Below are positions 16,336-26,100 of a stretch of DNA of 37,269 nucleotides, one piece after another. Every line of letters begins with the position of its first letter. Position 1 is the stretch's first letter. The stretch is from assembly GCA_029983575.1 (NCBI GenBank), contig JASBZE010000007.1, positions 1-37,269 of the forward strand, given 5' to 3'. The notes under the pieces were generated by a model. The model worked only from the letters and a program-made list of their open reading frames with translations, was not told where the DNA came from and ran no database searches. Position numbers and translations under genes: made by a program. The stretch comes from Peptostreptococcaceae bacterium. GTDB taxonomy: Bacteria > Bacillota > Clostridia > Peptostreptococcales > Peptostreptococcaceae.

Positions 16336-17481
16336 TTACTTCTCAATATGGCTTCCCGTATTAAATGATGGGTTCCATTTTTTGTAAAACTCCTCTTTAA
16401 AATCCAATAGCCTATCATCAAAAATTGCCTGCCTGATATCTTTCATCAATTTATGTAGAAAATATATATTGTGGTAAGAGATCAACCTCGCACCTAGGAT
16501 TTCATTACACTTAACCAAGTGCCTAATGTAAGCCCTTGTGTAATTTTTACAAGTGTAGCAATCACACTCGTGATCTAGTGGAGAAAAGTCTCTGGCATAA
16601 GTGGCGTTTCTGACAACAACCTTACCTTCTGATGTCATAGCAGTACCATTTCTAGCAATTCTAGTAGGCAAAACGCAGTCAAACATATCTATTCCGCGTA
16701 TAACTCCTTCTACTAAATCATCAGGACTTCCAACGCCCATCAAATACCTAGGTTTATCCTCAGGCATAAACTGAGTTGTATGCTCTAAAATCTCATACAT
16801 TAGAGGTTTTGGTTCCCCTACGCTCAATCCTCCTACCGCATATCCCGGCAAGTCCACAGATGTTATCTGCTTTGCCGATTCCTCTCTTAAATCCTTGTAC
16901 ATACCTCCTTGAATAATTCCAAAAAGGGCTTGTCTATCAGGATTTTTATGAGCTTCCTTACATCTTTTAAGCCACCTGTGAGTTCTGTTCATAGAGTTTA
17001 TTATATAATCTCTATCAGATGGGTAAGGGGCACATTCGTCAAAAGCCATCATAATATCAGACCCAAGGTCATTTTGGATCTGCATAGCTTTCTCCGGATT
17101 CAAACTAAGTTTTTCGCCATTTAAATGAGATCTAAACTCTACGCCTTCTTCTGTGATCTTTCTGTTGGAACTCAAGCTAAATACCTGAAAACCTCCACTG
17201 TCAGTTAGGATTGGCTTATCCCAATTCATAAACTTGTGTAGACCCCCAGCTTCCTTTATCAAGTCTTCCCCCGGCCTTAAAAAAAGATGGTAAGTATTTG
17301 ATAGTATAATCTGAGACCCCACTTCCTTTAATTCTTCCGGTGTCATGGTCTTTACCGTCGCAAGGGTACCAACTGGCATGAACACTGGAGTTTCAATATC
17401 CCCGTGTGGAGTGTGGATCACACCTGCCCTTGCGCCCGACTGAGCACACACCTTTTGTAATTCATATTTAACTGCGTACAT
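16336..17481 (-). CDS. tgt: tRNA-guanine transglycosylase Tgt
   Basis: Exchanges guanine-34 of Asp, Asn, His and Tyr tRNAs for preQ1 in queuosine synthesis. Signatures are LTDSGGFQVFSL near 88, GIIQGG, FDCVLPTR holding the nucleophilic Asp, and the zinc site Cys306, Cys308, Cys311 and His337 (CDCYTC). 381 residues is the usual length. ATG 17481 is preferred over ATG 17490 because AGGA lies nine bases before it. It shares the region with queA, which acts next in the same pathway, although a membrane-protein gene lies between them. Confidence 0.97.
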   Translation of the reverse strand: MYAVKYELQKVCAQSGARAGVIHTPHGDIETPVFMPVGTLATVKTMTPEELKEVGSQIILSNTYHLFLRPGEDLIKEAGGLHKFMNWDKPILTDSGGFQVFSLSSNRKITEEGVEFRSHLNGEKLSLNPEKAMQIQNDLGSDIMMAFDECAPYPSDRDYIINSMNRTHRWLKRCKEAHKNPDRQALFGIIQGGMYKDLREESAKQITSVDLPGYAVGGLSVGEPKPLMYEILEHTTQFMPEDKPRYLMGVGSPDDLVEGVIRGIDMFDCVLPTRIARNGTAMTSEGKVVVRNATYARDFSPLDHECDCYTCKNYTRAYIRHLVKCNEILGARLISYHNIYFLHKLMKDIRQAIFDDRLLDFKEEFYKKWNPSFNTGSHIEK

Positions 17482-17543
17482 ATGTTTCATTCCTTTTCTA
17501 TCATTATTGTCGATATTGTCGATATAGAGTTAATTTCTAGAAC

Positions 17544-17574
17544 TTATCTATCATCGATAAATGTCTCTAGACAT
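17544..17574 (-). other. Two small hairpins upstream of tgt
   Basis: TTATC/GATAA (17544-17548 with 17556-17560) and the near-palindrome ATGTCT-CT-AGACAT (17561-17574) lie back to back about 65-95 bases before the tgt start. They may end the upstream transcript or shape the tgt leader. No preQ1 riboswitch core was recognised. Confidence 0.35.
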
Positions 17575-17650
17575 CAACACCATTAGTTTTTGTCCTATAT
17601 ATGTTTTATCGTTTCTACTTTCTAAGTATTTTAGTGTATTGTATTATATC

Positions 17651-18271
17651 TTAGTGTATCTTATGTTCTGGATCCTGCTTTTCTTCTTCCTTTTCAATCT
17701 CTTCCATAGCCTCTTTAACTTCTTGTTTTTTCTCAGCTACTAATTTACTTCTTATATCGCTTTTAACTTCACTATATTTTTTATATATAGGATCTCCGTG
17801 TTGAAAATCACCAGTATGAGGATTTCCAGATACTGGAACATAAAACATCCCTTCCATTCCAATGCTCTTGTCATATTCATCGTGTGCCGGATCTGAAAGG
17901 TATTTTTTGATTAAGAATAGTCCACCTATAGCTACTACGCCTAGCACAACTTCTGTCATTCCATTTCCCTTTGGAATTAACAACATCTTTCTCGCTATAC
18001 CGTATAATAAAACTTCAAAAAGAGCGGCTTGCATATGAAGTATAAGCATTACTGCTATTTCAACCCCTATTACCAATAGAAGTATCTGGGCAAACATACC
18101 GTTGATTTGATCGTAATTGACTGGTTTAGAAAAATGTAGTATATACTCTGAATACATTACCCTAAGAGTATCCAATACCCCAAGAGCTACACCGATCAGA
18201 ATAACTACAGCTAATGCTATCTCCAAAAAATGAGCCACTTTGATTACAATCGGTTTTAATTTATTTTTCAT
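17651..18271 (-). CDS. PsiE-like membrane protein
   Basis: Small integral membrane protein resembling the phosphate-starvation-inducible PsiE family. Hydrophobic segments lie at about 14-34, 60-80 and 105-123, with a weaker one near 82-98 and the conserved-looking GIARKMLLIPKG between. The remaining 75 or so residues are a hydrophilic tail ending in a Glu/Lys-rich, coiled-coil-like stretch not found in short PsiE proteins. The start has AGGAGG five bases upstream. It sits between queA and tgt, an odd place for it, and nothing suggests a role in queuosine synthesis. The function of PsiE is itself unclear. Confidence 0.7.
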   Translation of the reverse strand: MKNKLKPIVIKVAHFLEIALAVVILIGVALGVLDTLRVMYSEYILHFSKPVNYDQINGMFAQILLLVIGVEIAVMLILHMQAALFEVLLYGIARKMLLIPKGNGMTEVVLGVVAIGGLFLIKKYLSDPAHDEYDKSIGMEGMFYVPVSGNPHTGDFQHGDPIYKKYSEVKSDIRSKLVAEKKQEVKEAMEEIEKEEEKQDPEHKIH

Positions 18272-18354
18272 AAAAACCTCCTTACTTAATTACTTTATAA
18301 ATATAACATCATTACTTTATTAGCATAATATTAATTTTTATAGGCTTAACATCA

Positions 18355-19380
18355 TTATTTTATAAACATAGCATCTCCAAAACTAAAGAACCTATATTTT
18401 TCAGAGACCGCTTCCTTATATGCGTTTAATATATTTTCCTTACCAGCGAGAGCACTGACAAGCATTAAAAGAGTGGATTCAGGTAGGTGGAAGTTAGTAA
18501 TCAGCTTATCCATAATGTTAAATTTATACCCCGGATAAATAAATATATCCGTCCAACCTGAACCGGGCACTAATTTGCCTTGGCTATCTGAAGCTGATTC
18601 TATAGTTCTACAAGAAGTAGTTCCTACACAGATGATATTTTTTCCGGCCTTTTTTGCTGAATTTATCATCTCACACGCTTCCTCACTTATACTATAAAAT
18701 TCGCTGTGCATATTGTGATTCTTTACATCTTCGACTTTGACCGGTCTAAAAGTTCCAAGACCTACGTGAAGTGTTACATAAGCCAGTTTAACTCCCTTGT
18801 CTTTTATTTTTTCAAGCAATTCTTCGGTAAAATGAAGTCCCGCAGTCGGAGCCGCCGCAGATCCATTGTGTTTGGAGTATACAGTCTGGTATCTCTCTTT
18901 TTCTTCGAGTTTTTCATGTATATAAGGCGGTAGTGGCATGGTACCTAATTCATCTAAGACCTCTTCAAATATCCCGTCGTAGTCAAATCTTATTATCCTA
19001 TTGCCGTCTTCTTTTACCTCGATCACTTCAGCTGTGAGTTTACCCCCTCCAAAAGAAAAACAAGCTCCCGGCCTTGCTCTCTTTCCTGGTTTAGCAAGAG
19101 CTTCCCAAGTATCATCTTCCAACCTCTTAAGCAAAAGAAACTCTATTCTTCCCTTAGTTTCGAGTTTTTCTCCTATTAAACGTGCGGGAATAACTCTGGT
19201 ATTATTTAAAACCAGACAATCTCCCTCATCCAAATAATCTATAATATTCTTAAAAACCTTGTGTGTTATGTCACCGGTTCTTTTATCCAAAACCATCAAC
19301 CTAGATTCATCCCTCTTTTTTATAGGCACTTGAGCTATGAGCTCCTCAGGTAAATCATAATAAAAGTCGCTAGTTTTCAT
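18355..19380 (-). CDS. queA: S-adenosylmethionine:tRNA ribosyltransferase-isomerase QueA
   Basis: Makes epoxyqueuosine by moving the ribosyl part of SAM onto preQ1-modified tRNA. The chain begins MKTSDFYYDLPEELIAQVP and carries NNTRVIPARL near 59-68, TAGLHFTE, THVGLGTF-type sequence (TLHVGLGTFRPV) and NFHLPESTLLMLVSA near the end. All are QueA family blocks. 341 residues is normal. The ATG has GAGGTGA six bases upstream, and a promoter with an extended -10 lies about 35 bases before it. It is the likely first gene of queA - psiE-like - tgt - dapB. Confidence 0.97.
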   Translation of the reverse strand: MKTSDFYYDLPEELIAQVPIKKRDESRLMVLDKRTGDITHKVFKNIIDYLDEGDCLVLNNTRVIPARLIGEKLETKGRIEFLLLKRLEDDTWEALAKPGKRARPGACFSFGGGKLTAEVIEVKEDGNRIIRFDYDGIFEEVLDELGTMPLPPYIHEKLEEKERYQTVYSKHNGSAAAPTAGLHFTEELLEKIKDKGVKLAYVTLHVGLGTFRPVKVEDVKNHNMHSEFYSISEEACEMINSAKKAGKNIICVGTTSCRTIESASDSQGKLVPGSGWTDIFIYPGYKFNIMDKLITNFHLPESTLLMLVSALAGKENILNAYKEAVSEKYRFFSFGDAMFIK

Positions 19381-19411
19381 ACTATCACCTCAAACTTTCT
19401 TTAACTAATAA

Positions 19412-19420
19412 ATTATATCA
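19412..19420 (-). promoter_or_regulatory. queA promoter (extended -10)
   Basis: TATAAT (19412-19417) preceded by TGA gives an extended -10 on the minus strand, about 32 bases before the queA start codon. The -35 region (TTTAAG) is weak. Confidence 0.5.
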
Positions 19421-19503
19421 TAAAAATATAAATCCTTAAAATACGAAATCCTATTATTCATTATATAAGATTTAATTCAATGAATGATTTATTTAATCCA
19501 TCG

Positions 19504-19793
19504 TTATTCACAAGCTTTTAGATATATAAGTTATGAATCGAATATTTTACATCATATTTACAAAAATATTCAGTTGGTTTATTCTAAAAGTATAAAAAAA
19601 TAGGTCTTGAAAACTTCAAAGAATTCAAGCCTATTTGTTAAGTTCGTTTCATTAATATGTAAGGTTATGAAACTTTACACTATATATAGATATTTTATAT
19701 AAAATCTTTACAAAACATTCGATATATGGATTTTTCTATTTTACCTGTGGATAACTTGTTGATTTCTTGTGCATAAGTCCATATTTATCCACA
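19504..19793. promoter_or_regulatory. DnaA-box cluster (four exact 9-mers)
   Basis: Four exact matches to TTATNCACA lie in one non-coding region: TTATTCACA at 19504-19512 (plus), TTATCCACA on the minus strand at 19746-19754, TTATGCACA on the minus strand at 19768-19776, and TTATCCACA on the plus strand at 19785-19793. The last three fall within 48 bases. A very AT-rich stretch (about 19680-19740) lies beside them. Genes on both sides point the same way, so there is no strand switch as expected at oriC. A DnaA titration or regulatory site is more likely. Confidence 0.7.
19594..19636 (-). terminator. Intrinsic terminator behind the LPXTG locus
   Basis: A 13-bp stem with one bulged base pairs 19598-19611 with 19624-19636. 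On the minus strand it is followed by a run of seven T. It lies about 205 bases past the stop of the small LPXTG gene, so the DnaA-box cluster at 19746-19793 is probably within its transcript. Confidence 0.85.
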
Positions 19794-19841
19794 ACTTAGG
19801 GTTATTTATAAGTCATTTTCGACCATTATTTAAGAATCACC

Positions 19842-20615
19842 CTAATCATTTGCCACCTTACTATCCTCATTTTGGATTAACTTACGCCCAATTGTAAATA
19901 TTATTAAGCCCAAACCTATCAAGATGAAAAATATGCTATCCCCTGTCTTAGGTACAGATATTTCTCTGCCTTCTTTTGCATCTTTTACATCGTTTTTGCT
20001 TTTTTCACTTGAACTACTTGGAGTTAAACTGTTTTTACCTTTTTCAATTTCATTTTTAGGGGGCGTTGGCTGCGGTGGTTTATCTGGTGGTGGACCAGGT
20101 ACCTCAGGAGTATTAGGTGGTGTATTAGGAGTGTAAATTTTTTTAGGTATTATCCTAAGCACATTCCCATTTTTAACAACATCTTCGGGGTATTTGAAAA
20201 TTATTGGGGATACTTTCACCGCAGCTTTACCAACGTCTCTAATTATATATACACCTGGTCCAGCACCAGTCAGAGATAGCTTTTTTTCTGAATCAACAGC
20301 GCCTATATTTACTTTTTCAGCTGCTGAAATCAGATCCTTATCACTAATATTTGCGTATTTGTCTAGGAGTTCTTCTTTAGTAAACTTCTTAAGGTTCTGA
20401 TCTTTTAACTTCCATGCCTCCAGTTTAACGTTGTCGGTATCAACCTTAAGCTTAGAATTTTGACTATTTATTTTTGTGAAGTCTATTATTATATCACTAG
20501 GGCCATTAGCATTCACATCTTCAATTCCCGTAAACAATACGCTTGTAGCGATTACACCAGTAAATATCACGGATAAGAAAATGTCTTTAATTTTTTTTAT
20601 TTTATTAATTTTCAT
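19842..20615 (-). CDS. Small LPXTG-type cell-wall-anchored protein
   Basis: Secreted, sortase-anchored protein of 257 residues. An N-terminal signal peptide (positively charged, hydrophobic to about residue 30, cleavage near VNA) is followed by a small domain ending GPGVYIIRDVGK near 120, as in SpaA/Cna-B type pilin modules. Then come a Pro-rich spacer (about 160-187), a Ser/Lys linker, and a sorting signal VPKTG at 221-225 with a hydrophobic span and a short charged tail. VPKTG is a variant of LPXTG. It has AGGAGG upstream of the ATG. It is the last of three surface genes, so a minor or basal pilin is a reasonable guess, not proven. Confidence 0.85.
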   Translation of the reverse strand: MKINKIKKIKDIFLSVIFTGVIATSVLFTGIEDVNANGPSDIIIDFTKINSQNSKLKVDTDNVKLEAWKLKDQNLKKFTKEELLDKYANISDKDLISAAEKVNIGAVDSEKKLSLTGAGPGVYIIRDVGKAAVKVSPIIFKYPEDVVKNGNVLRIIPKKIYTPNTPPNTPEVPGPPPDKPPQPTPPKNEIEKGKNSLTPSSSSEKSKNDVKDAKEGREISVPKTGDSIFFILIGLGLIIFTIGRKLIQNEDSKVAND

Positions 20616-20635
20616 ATTTGCCTCCTATTTTTATT

Positions 20636-20685
20636 CCCTTCTATAAGGGCACATCATGCCCTTGTAGAAGGGGATAAACCCCTTC
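20636..20685 (-). promoter_or_regulatory. Two competing hairpins in the leader of the small LPXTG gene
   Basis: Stem A pairs 20636-20650 with 20658-20672 (15 bp, one wobble, 7-base loop). Stem B pairs 20667-20673 (GAAGGGG) with 20679-20685 (CCCCTTC), loop ATAAA. They share bases 20667-20672 and cannot form together. They lie 20 bases before the gene's start codon on the transcript. No T-run follows, so this is not a simple terminator. Messenger processing or translation control are options. Confidence 0.65.
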
Positions 20686-20922
20686 AGCTTGTTATTTGTC
20701 TTTGTTGTTATTGGTTTGGTTTTTGATTTCGTGTGTTATATTTTGTATATGTTTTGTCTTGTTGTCTAGTTTTTTGTATTGGTTGTTTTGTTTATACTTG
20801 ATTTATATTTTTATATTGTCTCTATTTTAGTAACATTATATAGAATTTATTACCTATTTGTTCTTAAATTCTCTTGAATCCTCAGCATACTTACTTTGGG
20901 TTCATTGAATTCTTATGAACTC
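20686..20922 (-). other. G-poor leader between the two pilin-type genes
   Basis: No gene is visible. Read on the minus strand, about 115 bases (20690-20805) are made mostly of A and C with very few G, for example ACAACAAGACAAAAC. This would be an unstructured transcript of the kind Rho or an RNA chaperone can bind. The remainder is AT-rich. No convincing promoter was found, so the small LPXTG gene may be transcribed together with the major pilin. Confidence 0.5.
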
Positions 20923-22881
20923 TTATTGTACAGCTTTCTTTCTCTTCTTAGTCAGAATAGCCGCCACAATTACCGCTACCCCGGCAATAGTGAATATTGT
21001 ACTTCCCTTACCACCTGTCTGAGGTATTGAAAGCTTTCTGTTTATAACCTTCTGTGCATCATTTGCACCTTGAGCATCCTCTTGGTACTTGATATTATAA
21101 TTTGGATTTGCTCCATCTGTCACAGTAAAAGGTATAGCGTCTGGTAGTAGTGCATATCCTTGAGGTGCCTTAGTCTCTACTAACTTATAATTTCCTTTTT
21201 CAAGACCTACAATCTCAAACTGTCCTTTGTCGTTAGAAGTGAATGTGGCAGCTTGAGCCTTGTCATCCACCCAATTGAAGTTGATGCTTACAGCCTTAAA
21301 CGCTTTGTCTCTTGCAACTTTTAGAGGTTCTAACTCAGCTTTTATAGCAGTTCCTTTTTGTCCTTCTTTATCTGTTTGAGAAAGTGCATCAAATGCCTTT
21401 ATCTTCTCTTTATATGCTCTTTCAGCTTGATCGAATGCAGTTTTGTCAGCTTCTCTAGCCTTTGTTCCCTTTACAGAAAGGTATTTGTCTTCATTGTCTT
21501 TTTTAACTATGAATTCAGCTTGTCCTAGTCTCTTATTCTCTTCGTTAGTCTTTACAAACTTAACGTCAAATATCTTAACTTTAGGATCCTTAGGTACTAT
21601 TTCATCTGGGTTTTTCTTATTTTGGATGTTTATATTTCCAGCTGTTGATTCTCCATAAACAGCCTGATATCCCTTAGAAAACTCTACTACATAGTATTTT
21701 TTTGCATTGTCTAAGTTATTAAAAGTATGGGCTGCATTATTGGCTTGTTTTGTTACAACCTCAACTAGTTTGTCTTTTCCACCCTCTACTTTTTCCATTA
21801 AGTAGTACTTGATTTCTAGATCTCCTTCAGCTGGAACGTCAAAAGTCTTATTGACACTTAGGTTTCCATTTGTAGGGTTAGTTGGAATTGGCTCGCTATC
21901 AAATTCATTTTTATTGTTGTAGTCGAATTTAACCTTGTTTTCCTCAACCTTATTTGGAACGGCATCACCAGTTACTGTAGCAGAGTACGTAATTGTGATC
22001 ATAAGAGGATTATTTGCAGCCTGATTCTTAACCATATCAATGGCTTCTGGCTTTAATTTAATTTTAAATCCTACTTCTGTTGATGACTTTTCGTATTTAT
22101 CTGCAGGTAGTACAGTTTCTCCTAGCTTTACTACTATATCATCGTTAAATCTAAGACCTTTAGTCATTATATCTGACCATACCATCCTCTTATAATTGGC
22201 TTTTACAGGGACTTGAGTTTTAACTTCGTAAGGAACCTTAGCTCCAATTCCTGTAGGAGCAGGAACTTCTTTATTTCTCTCCTGGTCTACATTTGCACCT
22301 TGACTACCACCGAAACCTCTTGCAAAGTCTTTGTCCATCTTAGGCTTGTCTGACACGTTCTTTGGATATACGTGCGCATCTTTAACAACTCCTCTTTCAT
22401 TTCTTAGAGGTAGTGTAATCTTTACAGGGACTGCCTTTGACTTTGTAAGGTCAGATCTGTCTGACTTGTCTTTAACCTCATCGATTAAGTAAGTACCTGC
22501 TGGCAACTGTGAAGTATTGAACTTGTGACCTGTTTGAGTAGTCTTTCCGTGAAGCGCTTGGTCAAAATTTTGTACGACTTGACCTTGAGCATTCACCATC
22601 TGACCTTGCTCATTTTTCCATACAAATTCGATACCTGCAATTTCTGTGATGTTTTTACCAGCCATCAATTGCTTAAGAGCCTCTAGGTTTTGTGTACCAT
22701 CATAACCCTTAGGTCCATTGGCATCCCAAGCTTCTAGATCTTGGTTGGTCATAAGTAGTTTGTGCAGGGTAACTGATTGAGTTTTTTGCTCAGCTGCCCT
22801 TGCAACATTTGCGTCTATTACAGTTGCTAATAAAAGAACTACTGCAATGACGACACTCATTATTTTTTTTAATGATTTCAT
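20923..22881 (-). CDS. Major pilin, SpaA/FimA type (LPXTG)
   Basis: Backbone subunit of a sortase-assembled pilus. It has a signal peptide (cleavage after ARA, about 29), an N-terminal domain, and the pilin motif HVYPKN at 170-175 whose Lys174 is the expected isopeptide donor to the next subunit. Middle Ig-like (CnaB) domains follow, with an E-box YKLVETKAPQGYALL at 565-579 (Glu569 for the internal isopeptide bond). The sorting signal is IPQTG at 619-623 with a hydrophobic span and KKRKK tail. 652 residues is a little long for the family, partly from a charged helical insertion near 480-525. It has AGGAGG five bases upstream and a repeat-rich leader. No sortase is encoded in the window. Confidence 0.93.
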   Translation of the reverse strand: MKSLKKIMSVVIAVVLLLATVIDANVARAAEQKTQSVTLHKLLMTNQDLEAWDANGPKGYDGTQNLEALKQLMAGKNITEIAGIEFVWKNEQGQMVNAQGQVVQNFDQALHGKTTQTGHKFNTSQLPAGTYLIDEVKDKSDRSDLTKSKAVPVKITLPLRNERGVVKDAHVYPKNVSDKPKMDKDFARGFGGSQGANVDQERNKEVPAPTGIGAKVPYEVKTQVPVKANYKRMVWSDIMTKGLRFNDDIVVKLGETVLPADKYEKSSTEVGFKIKLKPEAIDMVKNQAANNPLMITITYSATVTGDAVPNKVEENKVKFDYNNKNEFDSEPIPTNPTNGNLSVNKTFDVPAEGDLEIKYYLMEKVEGGKDKLVEVVTKQANNAAHTFNNLDNAKKYYVVEFSKGYQAVYGESTAGNINIQNKKNPDEIVPKDPKVKIFDVKFVKTNEENKRLGQAEFIVKKDNEDKYLSVKGTKAREADKTAFDQAERAYKEKIKAFDALSQTDKEGQKGTAIKAELEPLKVARDKAFKAVSINFNWVDDKAQAATFTSNDKGQFEIVGLEKGNYKLVETKAPQGYALLPDAIPFTVTDGANPNYNIKYQEDAQGANDAQKVINRKLSIPQTGGKGSTIFTIAGVAVIVAAILTKKRKKAVQ

Positions 22882-22935
22882 ATTTTCCTCCTATGATTTA
22901 TTTTAAATGACGAACCTCAAATTGAAATCCATTCA

Positions 22936-23100
22936 TTTTAACACTTTTTTATTTAACAGATAATTTTCCTTTTATCTGTTTAATACTTTTTATTCGCTAG
23001 ATAATTTTTCTTATATCTGTTTAACACTTTTTATTTGAAAGATAATTTTTCGGCCGACTATCTAATATAATTTTATTTGACAGATAATTTCTCTATCACC
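22936..23100 (-). repeat. Degenerate ~41-bp hairpin repeats upstream of the major pilin gene
   Basis: Four degenerate copies of a unit of about 41 bases follow each other, near 22936, 22979, 23020 and 23070. Each copy has a TTTAACACTTTTTATTT-like segment followed by AGATAA-N-TTATCT-like inverted repeats. The first copy is the best hairpin (ACAGATAA/TTATCTGT). Two further ACAGATTAAT pieces lie at about 23120-23150. The array fills the leader or promoter region of the major pilin gene. Confidence 0.7.
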
Positions 23101-23170
23101 TGTTTTTTTCTATTACATTACAGATTAATGTCCGGCTTCACAGATTAATACCTAGCTTTTTTGATATCTA

Positions 23171-26100
23171 TCAATCTGTTACTAAGCTTATTATCTTTTT
23201 AATTATGTGTTTCTTCCTCTTTAAAAACACAATTGAAGTTGCCGCTATTGACAATCCAGGAGCAAGAAACTGTGTCGAACCAGTTCCACCAGTATTTGGA
23301 AGCACGATAGGTATATCCCTTTTGTTAACAACTGTAATTATATGCTCCATTGGTTCTTCATTTCGGCTGTCATCTTTTCCGTTTGGATTTTTCTCCTCAG
23401 AATTTCTGTCATCGGGATTTCTTCCCGGCTTGTTTCTCCCAGGTTTTTTATCTCCTCTTCCTGGTTTATTATTTGGCGTCCTTTTTGGAGCAACGACTCC
23501 AGTGTAAGAGGCGCTGCTTGGATCATCTCCAATACCTTGAGTTTGACTAGCGAAATTATCCAAAAACTTCCATGTAAACCCTATATTTATATCATTTGGT
23601 GAACCTGAATAATCTGCACTTACCTTTACGATATATCCCTGACCTCGTGTAAAGTTTTGAGGCATGAAATTCACCAACCAGTAATCTCCAACAAACTGTT
23701 CATTTCCTTCAAATCCAGTATTTGAATACCTTGATTCAGGTCTGAACTGTCTTAAAGAGTTTAAATTCCTTTCAGGTATTTCATTACCCATGTACTCTCT
23801 GATTTGGTCATTCGTAACCGTATATACCTTGACATCAGTTCTTCTATTTATGTTTACTCCTCTGTCATTTCCCCTGTATATATAGAGAGGTGCAAAACCT
23901 CTATCTCGTCTTGAAGGATATAGGCCTTTAGGATTTAACAATATTGTATACTCAACCTTTTTATTAATTTCGTCTATCTTAGTCACCGCACTGTTAGCGT
24001 TGATATATGAATCATTGAAAAAACTCGTAGGTTTTAGGTATTGAACCTCTAACCGCTTACTTTCAAGCCTCTCATTATCAATAGCGTTTTGAAATAAATA
24101 TCTATAATTAGTATTAGCTATATTTCTGTTAACACCCATTGCTAAGTTAAGCTTGATATTTATCTTTACCTTGTCGTTTACATAATCTGTAAATACGTAT
24201 TTAATTCTATTGCTTGCCTTATCGAATTTTGCCCTAGCTACGACCGAACCATCGCCATTTACAATATCAGGTGCTTTGAAAGATGGCTTTAACCATTCAG
24301 GCTTAATTTTGTCATCCAAGTTGATAATAAAGTAATCGCCTTGCTTAACCTTGTCATCTATGTCTAGACTCAACTTCATCATAATCTTCTCGCTACTATT
24401 TGGCCTTACGATTTGATTTTGATTTCCAGTGGAAATAAGTTCATATCCCCTCACCTTTGCAATCCTCTCATTTGAAGGTAAATGTTCAAAGCTGTTATTC
24501 TCAGGTCTAGGAGGTCCAGGTTTCTTTGTGCTGTCTTCCCTAGTCTCTCCTGGAAGTAAGTCATCTAACTCACCATTGTCTTCAGGTCTGAGTATCTCGT
24601 CTTTTATATCATCTTTATCCTCAGCAATTCTATCACTGTTATTATTTCTCGGCTTTGGTTTCTTAACTTCTAGATCATTCCAAGTTCCGACTTCATTGCT
24701 AATCGACCTAATATTTTCATCTTCGTAAACTCTAACATAAAACTCCTCCCTAGATTTTTTGTATCCAGGTGGGGCGGATTTTTCTCTTAGTATGTAGTCT
24801 CCGGGATCTAAATCCACAAATTTAGTGATTCCTTTTGGTTCGAGGGTTCTTTCCATCTCTTTTCTATTATCTCTTCTCTGTAGTGAGAACATAGCTCCTT
24901 CAAGTGGTTCATTGTTTTCTCCCACTTTTTTTATGGTCAACCTTCCTTTTGGGACAATTTCTTTTTCATCTCCTATTCCTAGTGCGTCACCAGGTCTTTC
25001 ATTGTAGTTAGAAGTACCATAGAGCCACATCGGTGCTGTTCCATCCCAATTTTTCTTTTTGGATATAAAGTTTTGTCCTATAATAGCCGGTTTCTTTGGA
25101 TCAAATTTCGCTCTGACCTTTATAATATATCCACCGGTATGACCTCTCAGATAACGTGGGTTTATATCATATTTAATAATATCCCCATTGAATGGTCCTT
25201 TTCCGTCATGACCAACATTAGTGAACTCTTTTCTAAGCTCGGTAGCTCTTGGTAAGCTATCTATATCATTCGTAAAACTCGGAGTCATAAACTCATCTTT
25301 TCTATCATAAGGAACTCTATATGTCTCTACCTCTGTATCTTCATCAATAATTACACCACTTTCAGGCGAAAACTTGTGAATATATAGCTCTGTAGGTTCA
25401 GATGGTGACGGTATTGTCATGCCGTTAATATCTTTCTTCGGATATAAGTAAATAAAATACTCAATATAATTATTGATATTATCTACCCTTGGAATAAAGT
25501 GCGCCATACTTAGGTCTTTCATTCCTTCTGGAGTTTTTGATATTCCTCGAACGTGATCGTTATAAATGATCTCAAGAGTTTTAGGTTCAATCGGTCTACC
25601 ATTAACTAAATTGATAAAAGTCACATGTCCGCTGTGTGTTAATCTTTCCCTGTTGGTTCCGGAATTTGCAAGCCTAAATCCAGCTATTACATTTTCGTGC
25701 CTTTCAATATAATCTGTAAAAGTATATTTAATCGTCTTTGTGTTTGGATCATACTCAGGAGTCGCGATCAATTCATTTGTCTTTGGATGAACAATATTTC
25801 CCAGAATAAAGTGAATATTTGTTCCGCCGGGATTTATATTATCATCAAAGCTAAATGTGAAGTAGTCCCCTTTCTTATGACCGTCTGGTATATTAAAAAG
25901 AATGCTCGTCCTAATACCATTGTTGTCATTAGGCCTTACGACATTTGGATTATCGCCATTTCCCTCTAGAACATATGAATCTACACTTACATTTACCATT
26001 CTAGGCTTGGCGTTTTGTGCAGCTGTCATAGCCATTGGCGATAGTTTTAGTTCTTCTGGTCTGTCTGGGACATCATCTGTTGCTCTTGGCTTACGTGATT

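Noticed and set aside
17561..17743. 60-codon hydrophobic plus-strand frame beside tgt
   Set aside because: Its second half is antisense to the tail of the PsiE-like gene; the Phe/Leu richness is the reverse reading of a Lys/Glu-rich tail.
19504..19793. The DnaA-box cluster as the chromosome origin
   Set aside because: No dnaA, dnaN, rpmH or parAB nearby and genes on both sides run in the same direction, whereas oriC usually sits at a strand switch.
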